NCBI RefSeq assembly: GCF_947623445.1
Contig: NC_135245.1
Span: 2,425,501-2,489,500, forward strand
Source of the DNA: Clavelina lepadiformis
Lineage: Eukaryota > Chordata > Ascidiacea > Aplousobranchia > Clavelinidae
Direction of reading: 5' to 3'
Length of the DNA: 64,000 bases
In this document: piece by piece, positions 49,332 to 62,678 of the stretch
How the letters are laid out: every line of letters begins with the position of its first letter
Numbering within the stretch: position 1 is the first letter of the stretch
Made by a program: the position numbers and the translations under genes
Notes under the pieces: generated by a model
What the model saw: only the letters and a program-made list of their open reading frames with translations
Database searches by the model: none
Told to the model about the DNA's origin: nothing

Positions 49332-51778
49332 TTAAACTGTTTGCTGGAGAACGGAGCTCGATCCTGATTGAAACGGAGATCCGTTTTTAGGGACAGAGTG
49401 CTCCGAGACCTCACGCTGGCGAAGTTTCTCCTCCTGAATAAGTTTAACTTCGCGCTTTCGTTGTTTTGATCTAACATTCACAAACTAACGTAAGGAACTG
49501 TCACGGTTGTGGATAAACTACATTGAAGCATTGAAAACATTGTTCATTCAATTCAATCCAGTGCAATTCAACCAACGTACAACTTAACCCACGTCAATTT
49601 AACCCAAGGACCATCCAACCTAGTACAAATGCTGGTTGGGTTGCCGTGAGTTTAGTCGTCCGTTGGCTGAACCAACAAAAACGGCAAGGTCTCCTTAAAG
49701 GTGTGTTATAAATATCGTATCGCAATTCACAACACTAGTACCTTAACATTAAGCCACAGAAATACCAAAACTTACTGTATTTCATTTTTACCTGCTGAAT
49801 TCAAGGCTTATAACGATCAAAATCATGAGCAGAACCACTCCGAAAGCGATGGGAGTGATGATGATATTCAGTGTATCGTCGTCCGGATCAAGCGCAAGTA
49901 CGTTGTTTATATACGAGACCCTGAACGCAAAAGCGTGCCTTAACTCCGATGACGATTGCAGTTCGCTTGTTAGTTGCGCCCGATTCTGATCTACAATATC
50001 TATAACCAATAGAAGAAATTAAAGGCTAAATAGGGAAACCACTTTAAGAAGTGTTTACAAAGAAGGCAAGCGGAGACGGACAGACACCCGAATACCAAGC
50101 CTGCATTAAATTCAATATAACAATTACAGAAAATGCCTAGGAATATGATCAAATCACTTAGGCATTTAAACTCAACTATGACAAGAAATTAAACGTATGC
50201 TGTCTTTGATAGATTGGGTTTTTAGCAGCGCGCAAGATGCGAGCTTTACAGCTGGGAAGACAGTAAAAATGATAACGTTTGGTAAAAACAAGCTTGAACA
50301 TCTCACACCTGCATCCAGTAGTTCCTAGCACTGGTATTTACGATTTGGTGTACTGCATTTCGTACGCGTTACACATTAGTGACGACTTTAAGATATTATT
50401 GTAGTCCAAACTCTTTTCTGAAACACACTATTTATCGTGAGCAGTTGAATTTGAAATACGTGGTTAAATTCAGGCCTGCTGCTTTTTTCAAATTTGTCAA
50501 TTATGACAAAATAGGATAAACAAGAATGACGCTTTCGGCTTAATGGCTTTAACGATGCATCAAACAGTTGTTCAAAACACTACCTGCTGTGGTACCTGTG
50601 ATAGCTGCTTAATTTTCTAATTTTTCAAAGGTCTTATACCTAATGCGATGCGTCTATAAAATATTGTATCTTAAACCTAATAGGTATGAATTGAACTAAC
50701 AAAGGAAATTTACAAAGTTTTCAAATTATGGATGAATATGAACATATGACTTATTATAACGTTGTCAGATATATAATTCAAGAATGTAAACAATGCACGC
50801 TAAATACAGTTACCGTATCGTATCATAAGATTCATAAGAGGTCTGCTGGGACGCAGAGCCGGTCGCTACCTCAACATTTGTACCCCAACATTTTGGAGAT
50901 TTGAGTTCAAAAATTTGTTTGTTTATCCCGTGACAACGATTAAAATCGATCTAGGGTTAAAGCTTTTTTGAGCAGATCATCAAAACATATTAATATTGGT
51001 CAATAATTTTAAACGTGGTTGATTTTCCTTTTACTAAAAGTCATTTCATTCCTTGGTGTTTAGGATGGTTCCGCCCAAACATACGATACCTGAAATACTT
51101 ACAATAACCAACACTCACCTCCCGCAGTTTGCTTGGGAAGCACAAAACAACTGTTTCTGTCAAGTGAAGTGTTCTTAGGTAACATGACGTAAAACAGTAG
51201 AACAGAATCAGTGCTTTTTACTGTTTTTGGATATTTCGGTAGAATTTTCACGTCGCTTTCGGTAAAGTTGCTGAAATAATGAGAACACATTACGAAAATA
51301 TCAATGTACGTAAAAAAATATCGTAATATGATAAACATAACAATATCCAGAATATTTCGAAGCAGTTACGCCTCAGCAATACAACCAAATGGAATCATTC
51401 TTTGAATGAATAAATTATGCAAGACATTCCTCAATCAATGCACAGCCATAGGCAATACCCACTCGAATGTTCCCATATTGCAATCGGACGTATTCTGCCC
51501 GCAATGCTCTGAGGAATACGTGGCCAAAACTTGTCGAAATTTCTCGACAACTGCGTGGTTCCAACCTTCTGACTTGGCGTATTGGAATTCCACGTTTAGT
51601 TGGTTTGCTCGCGAATCTACACAAGTATGCAATAAATTGATTTCTAATCAAATCTGTTTCTACAAGCTTGTCTTTGTTCGTAGTGACACAGGGGCATCTC
51701 TTTAACGACCGGACCTGATTGAAAGTCTCCAGTGATTCCATGAACAAGACAAAACAAGAACACCAGTTTCTTGTTCAT
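49332..51778 (-). CDS. Small type I membrane protein, weakly collectrin-like, 5 exons
   Basis: Exons, 5' to 3': 51664-51778, 51463-51616, 51119-51270, 49792-49999, 49332-49470. Phases 1, 2, 1 and 2 agree at each junction, giving 255 residues. The start at 51778 begins a signal peptide (MNKKLVFLFCLVHGITG). About 180 extracellular residues carry NFT and NTS glycosylation sequons and several Cys. One membrane span (IIITPIAFGVVLLMILIVI) is followed by a basic, Glu/Gln-rich 50-residue tail. The layout, and the pattern of an F-Y-V strand, then a helix with R--AF, then the membrane span, resembles collectrin and the ACE2 neck region, but identity is low and this is only a suggestion. The first intron would be 47 bases. 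An upstream ATG at 51856 would bury the signal peptide and was not chosen. Confidence 0.72.
49562..49672. repeat. Degenerate relative of the TTCAACCCA repeat family
   Basis: Several CAATTCAACC / TTTAACCCA units followed by inverted GGTTGGGTTG and GGCTGAACC. It resembles the ends of the elements at 5767-5890 and 10513-11049 but has no clean ends. It lies between the last two exons of the type I membrane protein gene. Confidence 0.3.
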
Positions 51779-54700
51779 GCTGCAATGCGGTACTTCAGTA
51801 TTATGTCGTAGTAGCAGACTAATACGGTAAAACCTCTCCCTCAAAACTTTATACATTTAAACATAATATTGTCCTTAACATCTTTGTGACGAAATAATGT
51901 AAGCGTATGAATACAATGGGTAATAAATTTAACTCAAACTTCATATCAGTACGGTATCACTATCATTTGTAACAGCCTACGATTAATCTGTATACAGTAA
52001 GTCTTTAAGCTTATTACCGCCTTAAGTCCTAAAAAAGCCCTGTCGTTCGCTCTCTGTAAGGTTCTGCGTAGCGTTTTCCATACAATCAAACATGCCAATT
52101 AATTGGACGCCGACTGCCTGCAACCACTTAATACACATATAAGCCTTCCCCCACATAAACTTACTGAAGGCAATAATAAACAATCGCAGCGATTGCCTTT
52201 ATTGTGTGACGATATCAGAAAGCTTTTGCTGTGAGCGAGCTTGTCCAAATTTGAGCGATAAGTATCGACTATTACTATCGATAGCTCATATTAGTGGCTT
52301 GTTAACGCAACAGCGCTCGAAGTGGGAAATAGGCCTACTCCTTTTGCGATTTCTTGAACAGGCTTTTACGGTTTTCAAGGAAAAACGTGACCTAGGTGTA
52401 AGTATAGTAGAAGTAGGCGGTAGGCCTGCCGCTTCGAAACAAGCTTGTCCAAACACCAAGTAGGCCTACTGTTGGCTGTCAACTATATTCTCTGGTCACA
52501 CGATAATACATCCTATGATGTAGACCGCACGTTTTACGTCATACTACAATGTTAATCTGCAGTCTTTTGGTTTACTGTAATTACGATGTAATTGGTTTAA
52601 ATACAAGACTTGAAAAGTCGAAAGAAAAAAATTTATAAATGCTCATAGAATAATCTTAAAACCAACTCAATCTTGCAAGCCCTCATGTTGTAAAACCGCA
52701 AAATTGGCATACAATGAGAATAAACTAAAATTCTATCAAACTAAGTAACTTTATGCGCCATACTACATTCTGAAAAGAAACCTCGTTAGGTTTTTCAACA
52801 TTTCGGCGTTATATGTGACCTAATATCTCTCAAGTGGAATAATTTAGCCCTTTGAACACTCAAGTGCCTATTGACCATGTTTGTAGAATATCGGATTTTT
52901 AAGAGGTTTGTATTAAATAATTTTTACGTTACTCATGTTAGCCAATTACAAAAATATAAGCTTCATTTAAAAAATGTTGCAAAAATATAAAATATGATCT
53001 TAGTTTATATATTTTTGTAAGCTATTCAGAAGGTATGTCGATTCTTTGATCAAAAATAATGTCCTAATTGTGTAATTTTTTTCCTGAAAAATATGTGTCA
53101 AGGCGTCAAGGTTTTCATTATTAAACGTATGGATACTACATACCTTCTTTTTGACGAAACCAATAAGCAAAGCTCTTACCCTTCAATGTTTTTAAATTGT
53201 CATTTATATTTACGGTCACACATGAACAATTATTGCCATGCGACGTCATTTTGTAAACATAACTCTTTTCTATTTTAAACTCAAGTCAGACTAGGGATAG
53301 GCTGTAGTTAAACTTTAGCCAAGAAAAAACCATACTGGAAAGTTTGCTTTTGGTGCGCTGGGTAAATATGCCAATAAATGTAATGCCAAAATTTAATTAC
53401 AATTATGTAAATATAATATAATATATAGGGCAAAACGACAATTTTGCAGCAGAAAATCGGCGCATAGGTCTATAGCCAATATTAACAAGCTAAGCCAAAT
53501 TTCTGCACTTGAGAAATCCGGTGCATTATACAAGCTTTCCAGAAGAAAAAAAAACGGAAAAGAAGGCTTGAAACTTCCAAAAATGCAATTAAGGTTGTCA
53601 AATTTAGCTAACGTTGTAAGTTCATGCTATTCGTTTAACCTATTTACCTATAGCCTAGCCTATAAAGGTTAAGAGATCAGAACAGGAGTGTTGAATTTAA
53701 GCTAGGCTATAGACTACACTAATACTACTGCAGTAAAGCTAGCCTATTGTTTAAAATAGGCTAGTTATAACTTATATCTAGCTTAAGGCCTTTCAGTCGT
53801 AACTTACTGTAGACCAGCTTGGAAAGTTTGCTGATTTTGGATGAGAAATTCCTCGAGCAATCAAGATGAAACAATAGCCATAGGCACAATTAATTTTTAT
53901 CCTCTGTACGCTTAGCAAATTTTATAATCTGGACTGTAGCAAGTATAGGTTGCACACTGACGTATCCTGGTATTTTTAGTGATATCATTTGACATTTATA
54001 CTTTGATACTATTCTACCTATATTGCCTTAGTGGAAAGCGTGGCACCTGCACACACGAGATTTATCAACTTGCACACCAAACTTTTTTATCTTCACAACG
54101 AATTACAATAAACTGACAAAAAAGCTGGTTGTTTGATTGCCAATTTATAATAAATAAACAAATAATTAAGGCTTCAGTGCACCCCATCACGCCAAAACTT
54201 GCGTCTTTGCTTGTAGGATTTTTTGTTGATAACTGCTGTACTTTCCAGCTGGGCTTACTGTCGGGAGCAATATGATGTTTCATATATTGTTATAGTTTTT
54301 ACAAGCACAAAAAGACACATCCTTACTAAACTGGGCAAACAGGGAAAGCGACAAAGTTCTTAGACCTAAAACAGTAAAACGTGAGGTACAACATGTTACT
54401 TTATTAGTTAGACCTAAGTAGAGTTGTCAAACAGTTAGTACGCCTCCAAACTTACTCACTATCTGTATATTGCACCAGTTAACGGTAGGGCGATGAAAAA
54501 TGTTACCCATCCAACCATACACTTATAGTCTTACAGGTATGGCATGGAACATGACTACATCTAATAGACATTAAGATGGATTTGAGCTTTTTCCGGTATT
54601 TGATTTATCAGCTGCTTATATTACTCCCATTGGCACTCAGTCTATAGTTCATATTTTGGATAAAATTTATGCTTTTCACACCCACATGTATGGTTTGAAA

Positions 54701-54927
54701 CACAGTGAATTCTTATCTGTGATAATAGTTTAGAATATTGGAGCACATTTAATTATCTAATAGCTACTATCTACACAGTTTCCAGAAAAAATTCACGTCT
54801 GCTGCTAACTTTGCAAATTTTCTAGGACCGGAAAGCACGTTTTAAACTTATTTCGTAACTTTGAAATTTTATAACAAAGCTTAGATTTTCTTTTTTTTTA
54901 CTGATGTAAGCTGGCACAGGCCGTTAA
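51779..54927. other. Divergent intergenic region, nothing recognised
   Basis: 3.1 kb separating the minus-strand membrane protein gene from the plus-strand USH1G homologue, so it should hold both promoters. AT-rich. Frames such as 52206-52463 lack splice context. No repeat class was recognised. Confidence 0.45.
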
Positions 54928-57900
54928 ATGAATGATCACGTCCACAGAGCAGCCAAGGATGGCCGCCTTGACATTTTAAAGCAGGTTTGTGTTTAAACAA
55001 TTAATTTAGAGTGTTTAAACATATTTTGAGTTAGCCACACACACCTATAGCCTATGCAGATGTTGGTTATATTTCATGTCTTATATATACGTATATACTT
55101 TGAAACCAACAATTTGTAACAGTTTTTAATCCAAGCTCTTGATCTACTAAAGGCATTCAAAACCCAGTTGAATGAAAAAGATGATAGTGGCATGACTCCC
55201 ACGCTATGGGCTGCTTATCATGGCAATTTGGAGGCTCTCACACTGTGTATTAAAAGAGGGTAAGTTATTACATAATATTTACTTTTTACTACATGTGATT
55301 GTTAATACTGATCCTACTATGTGCATTTCAAGGAAACCTACTTATGCCTGATGGTATGATATTTTAACTAATGACAATTTTAACAATACATAAATGGTAA
55401 AACAAAGTGGGAAGATTGATCTTTCCAGGAGATAGAACTAAGTTATTGATTTTTTGATGCTGTAGTCGAGTTGTTTTTAATGTATTACATTATTCATGTA
55501 GTTAATGTTGGCTTTGCTCAAGTATTTATCTGTTATAAATTAATAATGTCGATATGCCAAAAGGTATCGTATCTAGTTGACTTAAATATTAAAATATCGT
55601 CAATTTTTATATTTCAGTTAACTTTGCTATACTCAAAAATAGTATTTGCTTGACTTGACAGCTAGATTTAAAAATTAAACTTATACTCATACAAGGTTTG
55701 CGATGTGTAAGCTTTGATAAATATTAAATAGGTAGCAAAACATTTTAAAAGTGAAGACAATTTGTAACGCAGATCTATCATTAAACCTGGTCCACCTAAA
55801 CTTGCTAAGTATGTAAAGTTGAATAAATACTACTTAACGTTGAAGGTGGTACGATATCTGGTTATTGTTTTTATGTTTATTCTGAGAGGTTAACATGGCT
55901 AAGCCAAAATCTATCTATAAATCATTGATAGTCAAATGAAGTCAGCAAAAAAGTAATGCCGAGTACATACTTGAAGTTTTGGGAATGTTATTAGTTATGT
56001 ATTTCTTCGACTATTGTTCCTATATTGTTCTGTAATCTGCATGATGGTAAGTCTTACAAATGATGGGAAATGATGAAATTAGGTACTTAATTCAGCTTGT
56101 ATTTTCTTAGCGGAGACCCAAACAAATGTGATCACACCGGGAACTCCAGCTTACACCTTGCAGCACAAAATGGACATCTCCAAGCAGTAGCGTTTCTCGT
56201 TAAATTTGGAGCTAATGTTTGGCAACTTGATAACGACTACAACACTGCCATGGCATCCGCCGGTATCCGCAACCAAACCGAAACTGTTAAATATCTTGAC
56301 GAAGTAATGAACAAAGAGAAAAGTTCAAGGTCAAAGGTAAATTTTTTGTTTTCGTAATGGGTTGTTGGCTAGTCATGTGCGATTTATTTGTAAGAGCCAG
56401 ATGGTGAGTTTTAGCTTTTTTTGTCATTTCGTGATAACTTCAAAATTTCAAGGGGAGAATCTGCTCAGCGGTAAATGATAATTTACTCACAGACTCGTAT
56501 AGAAGCGATTGAAAAGAAGGAAAAAGAAAAAGCAAACAAGCGCAACAAGAAATTTGAAACATTACAAGCGAAACAGTTAAAGAAGATGTTAAAACAGCCA
56601 AACGGGTGTGCAGATGTTCAGTTCTTTTTATGTTCATTTAATACCATGCAATGTATTTTTAATGAGGTTGTGTTGTGTGTTCCAGTTTCGACAGTCACAG
56701 GTTATCAACTGTTCAAAATCCTACCGCTGAGAGACAACGTAGAATCACTTTCTCACATTTTGCAACTCTCGGTTCAAAGCCAGCAAAATCAGGTTTCATG
56801 TCAACGGTACGTGTTTCATTCTAATTGAAGTTGATTAATTTTGAAATAAAATTTGGAACTTTTTCTGGTTTCTATGTGTGAATAAAAAAAAAACAAGGTA
56901 AATTAAATAAAAAAGCAGAAAAATACAAATGTTAAGTATAAATGAAATAAAAGTTAAATAAACAAAAATACTGAAGACTTGTTTTTTGTTTTCTAAACAA
57001 CTTTGCAATATTGCAAACTGAAACATAACTTTTTTTGCAGAAAAAATTTTCAGTGTTTGAGCAACCTACAAGAAAAGTATCTGAAGCTGTAATTGGAGTG
57101 CCATCTGAACAGGTATACATGAGCACTAAGCATTCATCGTAGTTCTGTGTAAATTAACAGCTGATGGATGTTGCCAAATGTATGAACGTTGTCTGCCACA
57201 CATCCAAAACAGCGCGTTATTGAAGTCTTTAAGCTCAACCCGAGAAAAGGGTTTGTGTGTTTTGAACTCAATGCTGGCCCTTCACCAAATGAGCCTCAGT
57301 TACGAAAATTGCCATTTTTAATAGGGTATTTTAGTTTTGTATGCAGTCTTGCCCCAATATGGTAAATTTCACTGGAACCATTAAAACATGTAATTGTCAT
57401 TAATTCCTTGCCCAAATACATTGCTACGATAGTGGAACATAACCAGGTCCAAACTCTGATTGCTTAATTCTGACTCAGCTGCTGCAACTTGTACACCACC
57501 AAGCCAACAATATACATTTTAAAAAGTTTTTGACAAATCTTCATGCTGCTCATTTTTATGCGCAGGATGTTAATGTCGTTTATAAACAAACTGAAGAAAT
57601 GTCGGTCGTTAAAGAAACTGAATCCCCGGGACGGCGCTTGCCAGTGCAAGGACTCTTTCCTGAGGAAGATGAAGAAGATGAAGAGGAACGTGACCGGAGA
57701 CCCAATTTCGGCTCGATGGCTTTAAGGTAATATCAAGAAAACTGTGTATTCCCTGTATGTCATGAGTTCTCAAGCAATGGATTGCGATCCAAAGTTTTTG
57801 TGCCGACTCATGTTTTAAACTTGTGATATTTTGTTGCAAAACCTCTGCAGATCTTGACCAGTGCCAAATTCATTCATTTTATTATTATATTGTACATGTT

Positions 57901-59879
57901 GTGCCCTTAATAGTCTTATTAAAATGCCCATGCAGAGAATTTTTTGATATCAAGTTAAATTTGATGAATTTAATTTCAACCCATTTATAATAATAAATTT
58001 AAACCATTTTTTTGAAAATTAGATCTGTCATTACGAGGTTATTTTAGTTTGATCTTACACTTGGTTCACAATTTGTTGTGGCTTTCGGCTGCTTAAATGT
58101 CAAGCCGCACATTGTCTGAGGCATCATCATGATTAAAGTGTACTGACAAATCTAGCCCGCACTTAAGACGAGGAATGAGAAATTGCAGAAAACCTTTTTC
58201 ATTTTTGTGGCTGTTCAAATTCTGTTGCTAAATTGTTTGATGTAGTAACTTTATGGACTTACGGTATTTTATCCAGTAACTTAGCAAGCAACATTCGGAA
58301 TGTAAAAGAAACGCCAGAGAGCAAACAAAATCGTTTTATACGTCAAAATTAAAGTGTTTTTGGAAAACTAAGTTCACAAATCACTTTTGTATGTTGCAGT
58401 AAATATTGTGAAACGTGGCACTGGTTAAAAATCAAAAAGTTTACCGCCATAGACCCTCTAATTAAGTATCAGTGCATTGGTCAACTTTTTTTTAATGCAT
58501 TTCTTCTGCATATATCAAGCAAAATTTATAAAGTGTACAAAAATAATTTTAGTGTGTTTGGTCGTTATTTTTCAGACCCAACTTGAAGAGTGTAAGTGCC
58601 ATGTACTCTGCGCTACGAATAGCTGATCGTCTTGCCGAGGATGATGAAAGTGAAAAATCAGACGAAGAGGAGTCGGTAAAACCTTCTGCCAAAAGACCAG
58701 GTACCACTTTGACTTCGTAATCAGGTGTTAATATGGAGTTTCCTCTGGACTTTTAGCTAATCAGTTACATTTTTTTTTTGTGAAAGTTTTCCTGATACAA
58801 GCTGAGTAGTTTGATTTTATTACTTTAAAGTTTAAACCCATGTAAATGTATAAGTTGTGTATGTTTTTTCTACAGCCAAATGTTTGTCGGTTAAATTTAT
58901 TTCTTCTTTGCTGTGTGCTATATTAAGAATCTCCATGCATGTAAAAATTTTACAAAACTTGTCTTTGTGCATGAAGTAGATGCTGTGTTTTCGCCCTCTT
59001 AAATTTGGATTTAACCACGTGCTAAGTCTATTTACATTTGGTAAATAATTTATTTACAAGCGTTTCACAGGCTACCACAACCTCATAAATAACCGTATTA
59101 TCTACGCTTGAATGTTGCCATATGTTATAATGCTTTGTACCCAGTACTTTTATAGCTTTTATATACTCAGGTACACTAAAACATCACAGTGTGATATAAT
59201 ATCCACACCAGCTAAGTTTTAAAGCGTAGTTCTTGGTCATAATATGCAACACATCTCGTATGCCTTGTTTTGCATTTTTTATGAAAAAATTTGATTCAAT
59301 TGCGTGGTTGTGTGCTCTTTTCCAAGAACAAGCGGATGAATACATCAATTACTCAGACGAAGAGGTAAGTGAAGAGGAGGAAGAAGTTGATCCTCTTGTC
59401 GAATTACTTGGCTCGCTAAAGCTCAGCAATTACCGTCGCCTACTTGAAGTAAGTACATGACACTTCTAAGTAAGTAGATGATGCTTTTAAGCAAGTTTGT
59501 TTTTAATCGTGCATTATTTTGTGAACTTGCATAAAGCAGCATAATGAAATTTGTATTTTGTAATTGTTTTTTTTTCAAGATAAACTTGTTTGAATTTATT
59601 TTCCACCGACATGTGACCTACGCTAAATTGTTATGCTTCAAGCTAAATATTTCATTTAAACAATTTTTATTTTCTCCCAGTAGAAATATGTAATTTTGTA
59701 TTCTTGCTGCATTGTTATCTATTGCTATGCAGGAGCACGAAATGGACATGGAGGCACTCTTCCTCTGCGGCGATGAAGATTTAAAAGAAATTGGACTTCC
59801 TCTCGGGCCCAGGAAGAAGATTTTAGAACAACTGAAAGCCATCAAAGAACAAAAAAAATCAGAAGTGACGTTATTCTGA
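54928..59879 (+). CDS. USH1G: USH1G/ANKS4B homologue (SANS-type scaffold), 10 exons, complete
   Basis: Exons 54928-54984, 55153-55259, 56111-56336, 56493-56605, 56686-56806, 57041-57112, 57566-57726, 58576-58700, 59327-59448 and 59733-59879 join in phase to 416 residues (human ANKS4B about 417, USH1G 461). Residues 1-130 are ankyrin repeats: [52 protein letters not shown]. Next is a charged coiled-coil-prone stretch ([14 protein letters not shown]). A conserved [13 protein letters not shown] motif corresponds to the vertebrate RPGLG--VFRRN. An acidic run leads to a SAM domain (about 348-407; [20 protein letters not shown]). The last residues TLF fit a class I PDZ ligand, as in the vertebrate proteins. 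The family links harmonin and myosin VII in hair-cell stereocilia (USH1G) or brush-border microvilli (ANKS4B). A single ancestral gene is likely here. Confidence 0.95.
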
Positions 59880-61615
59880 ATGCTCTGCAAAAGGCAACAA
59901 TTTTGGCTGCAGACACCACGTCAAATGTCCGGCTTAATTTTGAATTAATGCTACCTGCGGCCACAGTTATGCATTCTTCTTGTGTTTTACACTATGTCCT
60001 CCTGTATATTTTACTTGTAATTCCATTTTCTTTATATCTTTAGAAGTTCCTTAACTCGTTCAACATTGTGATCTCACTGCAATCTAATGATCAATCTTCT
60101 TCTTTTAGCTAGTTATCTCGTATTTTGTAGTGTGGTATAAAATTAAATTCGTATTATCGTTATTGCTGCAAATCGCTGAAAGGTTTCTGATATGTGGAAT
60201 TATTTATCGTTGCAAATCATTTTAATTTCCCGCTGCTGTTCATACTGTATCAAGTTTCTTTTTAATCACTGTTTTTAAGTAATCACTGTCAATTCTGTGC
60301 TGATTTTCAAGTTGTTATTGAGGTATGCCCGTGTTGTTACATCACGAAGGCTCTTTGGGTAATCTTCTGGACAAAATATGATATCTTATTAACTTTTTAC
60401 AGCCATTTGTATACAAGCATGCTATACTTTTGCTGGGAGCCGCGCAAGTTCTTCTCCAAAGACCCATCCTGTTCATACCGAATAATGTTAATCACTTTAC
60501 CATATGTTCTCACGTTAAATGATTTTTCTCGTTCAGAAATATCATTTTAACTGTGTCTGGGAAAATTTCTCTGCTTACTTTTTGAAAGGAGTCTTTTTTT
60601 TGTGTATAATTCTGCGTTATACTTTTCCAGTACACTCGTTAAGTATGTGTTAGGTACTGTGCATTGGAGTAAATTGTAACGCTTTTTGCTGCACCAAAGT
60701 AAGTTGCAATCAATTTATTTTTAGATCATTGTATTGTTTTAATGGTGATTTTGGTGAACAATTGCTCCTTTTGAATTACAATTGACTTAACGTTAAGGTG
60801 AAGGGTCGCAAGAGGGCAACGGCTCAATGACATTCCAACTTAGAGACACTCTCGAATCATGTTTTTCATCAACATAATCGTGTGTTTTTCCGAGGTTGTT
60901 CAACGGAACGAAATCGGCTGGTGCTGAGCTCACTGTTTGCATACAATCCCATTGTGCTTCCGCTATCTGTCTAACTAGCTCGGGAACATCAGCTTTGTTG
61001 GATTGTTTCCGCTTATTGTGTCACGATGGTCGTGTTATGATATCATTCCTGCGAGTGACAAAGGTGGAATTAGCGTAGGAGGGGCCAGCTAGCGTACGTA
61101 ATACAGTACATGAAAGTTTATGGACTGCCAGGATTGTGCAACGCTGCGAGATTGAAGTCTTAATTCAAGACGTAAGGCTTGGATGCTGTAAGACCGAGAA
61201 TGCAGAAACGTATCAGCACTAGTCAGCGTAAGTTTGCGGCCATGCTACAGTTCATAATATACTAAACAAGCGTCTTCTATTTCAGGTATACCTTACTCCA
61301 ATTCCGGGTTTTCTTTCATTTTTAGACTGTTTGTAACTGCTTGAGATAATTCACTTTGACAATTTTTGTTTGGTCGGACTGATCACGTGACCTCCAGCAT
61401 AATTGCTTCTTGGAGAGGCAGATAGTTTTTGGACCACGATTTTCGTTTCAAGGCGTTAAGTCGGTCAGTGCAATTAGCACTTAGCTGCTAACCAAAGCAT
61501 CCAATTGAAAATAAGAAGCAAAGGTTTCATATAGAGTAGCGCCCGACAACGATATCATCATACCGCTAAATGTCACTCTAAGAATCAGGCAACTAGACAC
61601 GCAGTGAAGACAGTC
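59880..61615. other. Intergenic, nothing recognised
   Basis: 1.7 kb holding the USH1G 3' UTR and the promoter of the EF-hand gene. The frame at 60896-61078 has no support. Confidence 0.45.
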
Positions 61616-62678
61616 ATGTCAAGATTTGCCGGTAATACTTTGTATAAATTGTATGTTAAAATGATTTCCTCAGGCCCTCTGGCTTACTTAACTTACTAAA
61701 ACTTGACAATTTAGGATTGGCGTGATGTTTCGGTTGTGTTAACGCTTCAGAGAGGAAGAAATAGACCTGCTTGTGTATCGACGTCTATCGTTGTTAAGTT
61801 TTGTTCTCACAGGATCGTCTTCTTCAACAACGGAGGCCAACCTTGAGTACGCGGCTACCTTAGTACTGGATGTGTTTCGAAGATACGACACGGATGGCGA
61901 TGGTACACTTCATAAGAGGGAATTACGTAATTTGCTACGTCAGTGCGGTGCGAGGCTCACCACAAAACAGTGTGACGACATCATAGAACAACTTGACAGC
62001 GATGGCGACGGTAGGGAATTATCAACCAAATTTCGAGAACTTTTTTCTGCTTTCATTGGTTCATTGTTTTCTGGCAATGGCGCCCGTGCTAGGAATGACT
62101 AACTTCCGAAACTAGCTCAGTTAGTTTGACTGATACCATGTTTCTATGCGGACGTCATAGCCTTACACTTTGTCACATCGTGCGAATGACTGTAAACAAA
62201 AGAAAAAGTTTCGTGCATGCTTTATGTAGAAATGCTTATTTTTTTCTGTTTAACAGTAGATCTAAATATACAAAAACTTACAGTTAAAGAAATTAACCTC
62301 CCACTTATCGCAAACGTACTGAAATTTTGTTTAAAAACTTAAAACTTAGGCGTTATGAACTTTGCGGAGTTTATGGCTTTTCTGGGACGTCTTTATCAGC
62401 TTCAGTTCTTCGGGAATGACCCTGGAAAATTTTGGAATACGTCACAAGATCAACCACCACAACCTCCTCCTCGACCAAGCCACACGCGAAGATCAGAGCA
62501 CGAACATCGTACGAATCGGCCAACGCCGGGAGCTCCGGCTCCGGGTGCGCCTCCGCGTCCGCCCAAAAATTCTTCCTGGAGTCAGGCAGAAATGTGCGAA
62601 GATTCGCCCCCGCTGTTTAAAGCCCCACAACCACCTTCCAAAACGAGACCACACGGCTTTGGTCGGCCTAAATACTGA
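61616..62678 (+). CDS. Two-EF-hand calcium-binding protein with proline-rich tail, 3 exons
   Basis: Exons 61616-61631 (ATG, six residues), 61813-62010 and 62350-62678 join in phase 1 to 180 residues. Two canonical calcium loops are present: DTDGDGTLHKRE (about residues 30-41) and DSDGDGVMNFAE (about 68-79, split by the second intron after its first codons). Both have Asp at 1, 3 and 5, Gly at 6 and Glu at 12, so both should bind calcium. After FMAFLGRLYQLQFFG comes a roughly 80-residue tail rich in Pro, Arg and Ser with polyproline runs such as QPPQPPPRP, possible SH3 or WW ligands. The EF-hand pair resembles calmodulin-like proteins in general. I cannot assign a specific family. The 16-base first exon is chosen because it is the nearest ATG with a phase-matching donor (G|GTAATA). 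Confidence 0.82.
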
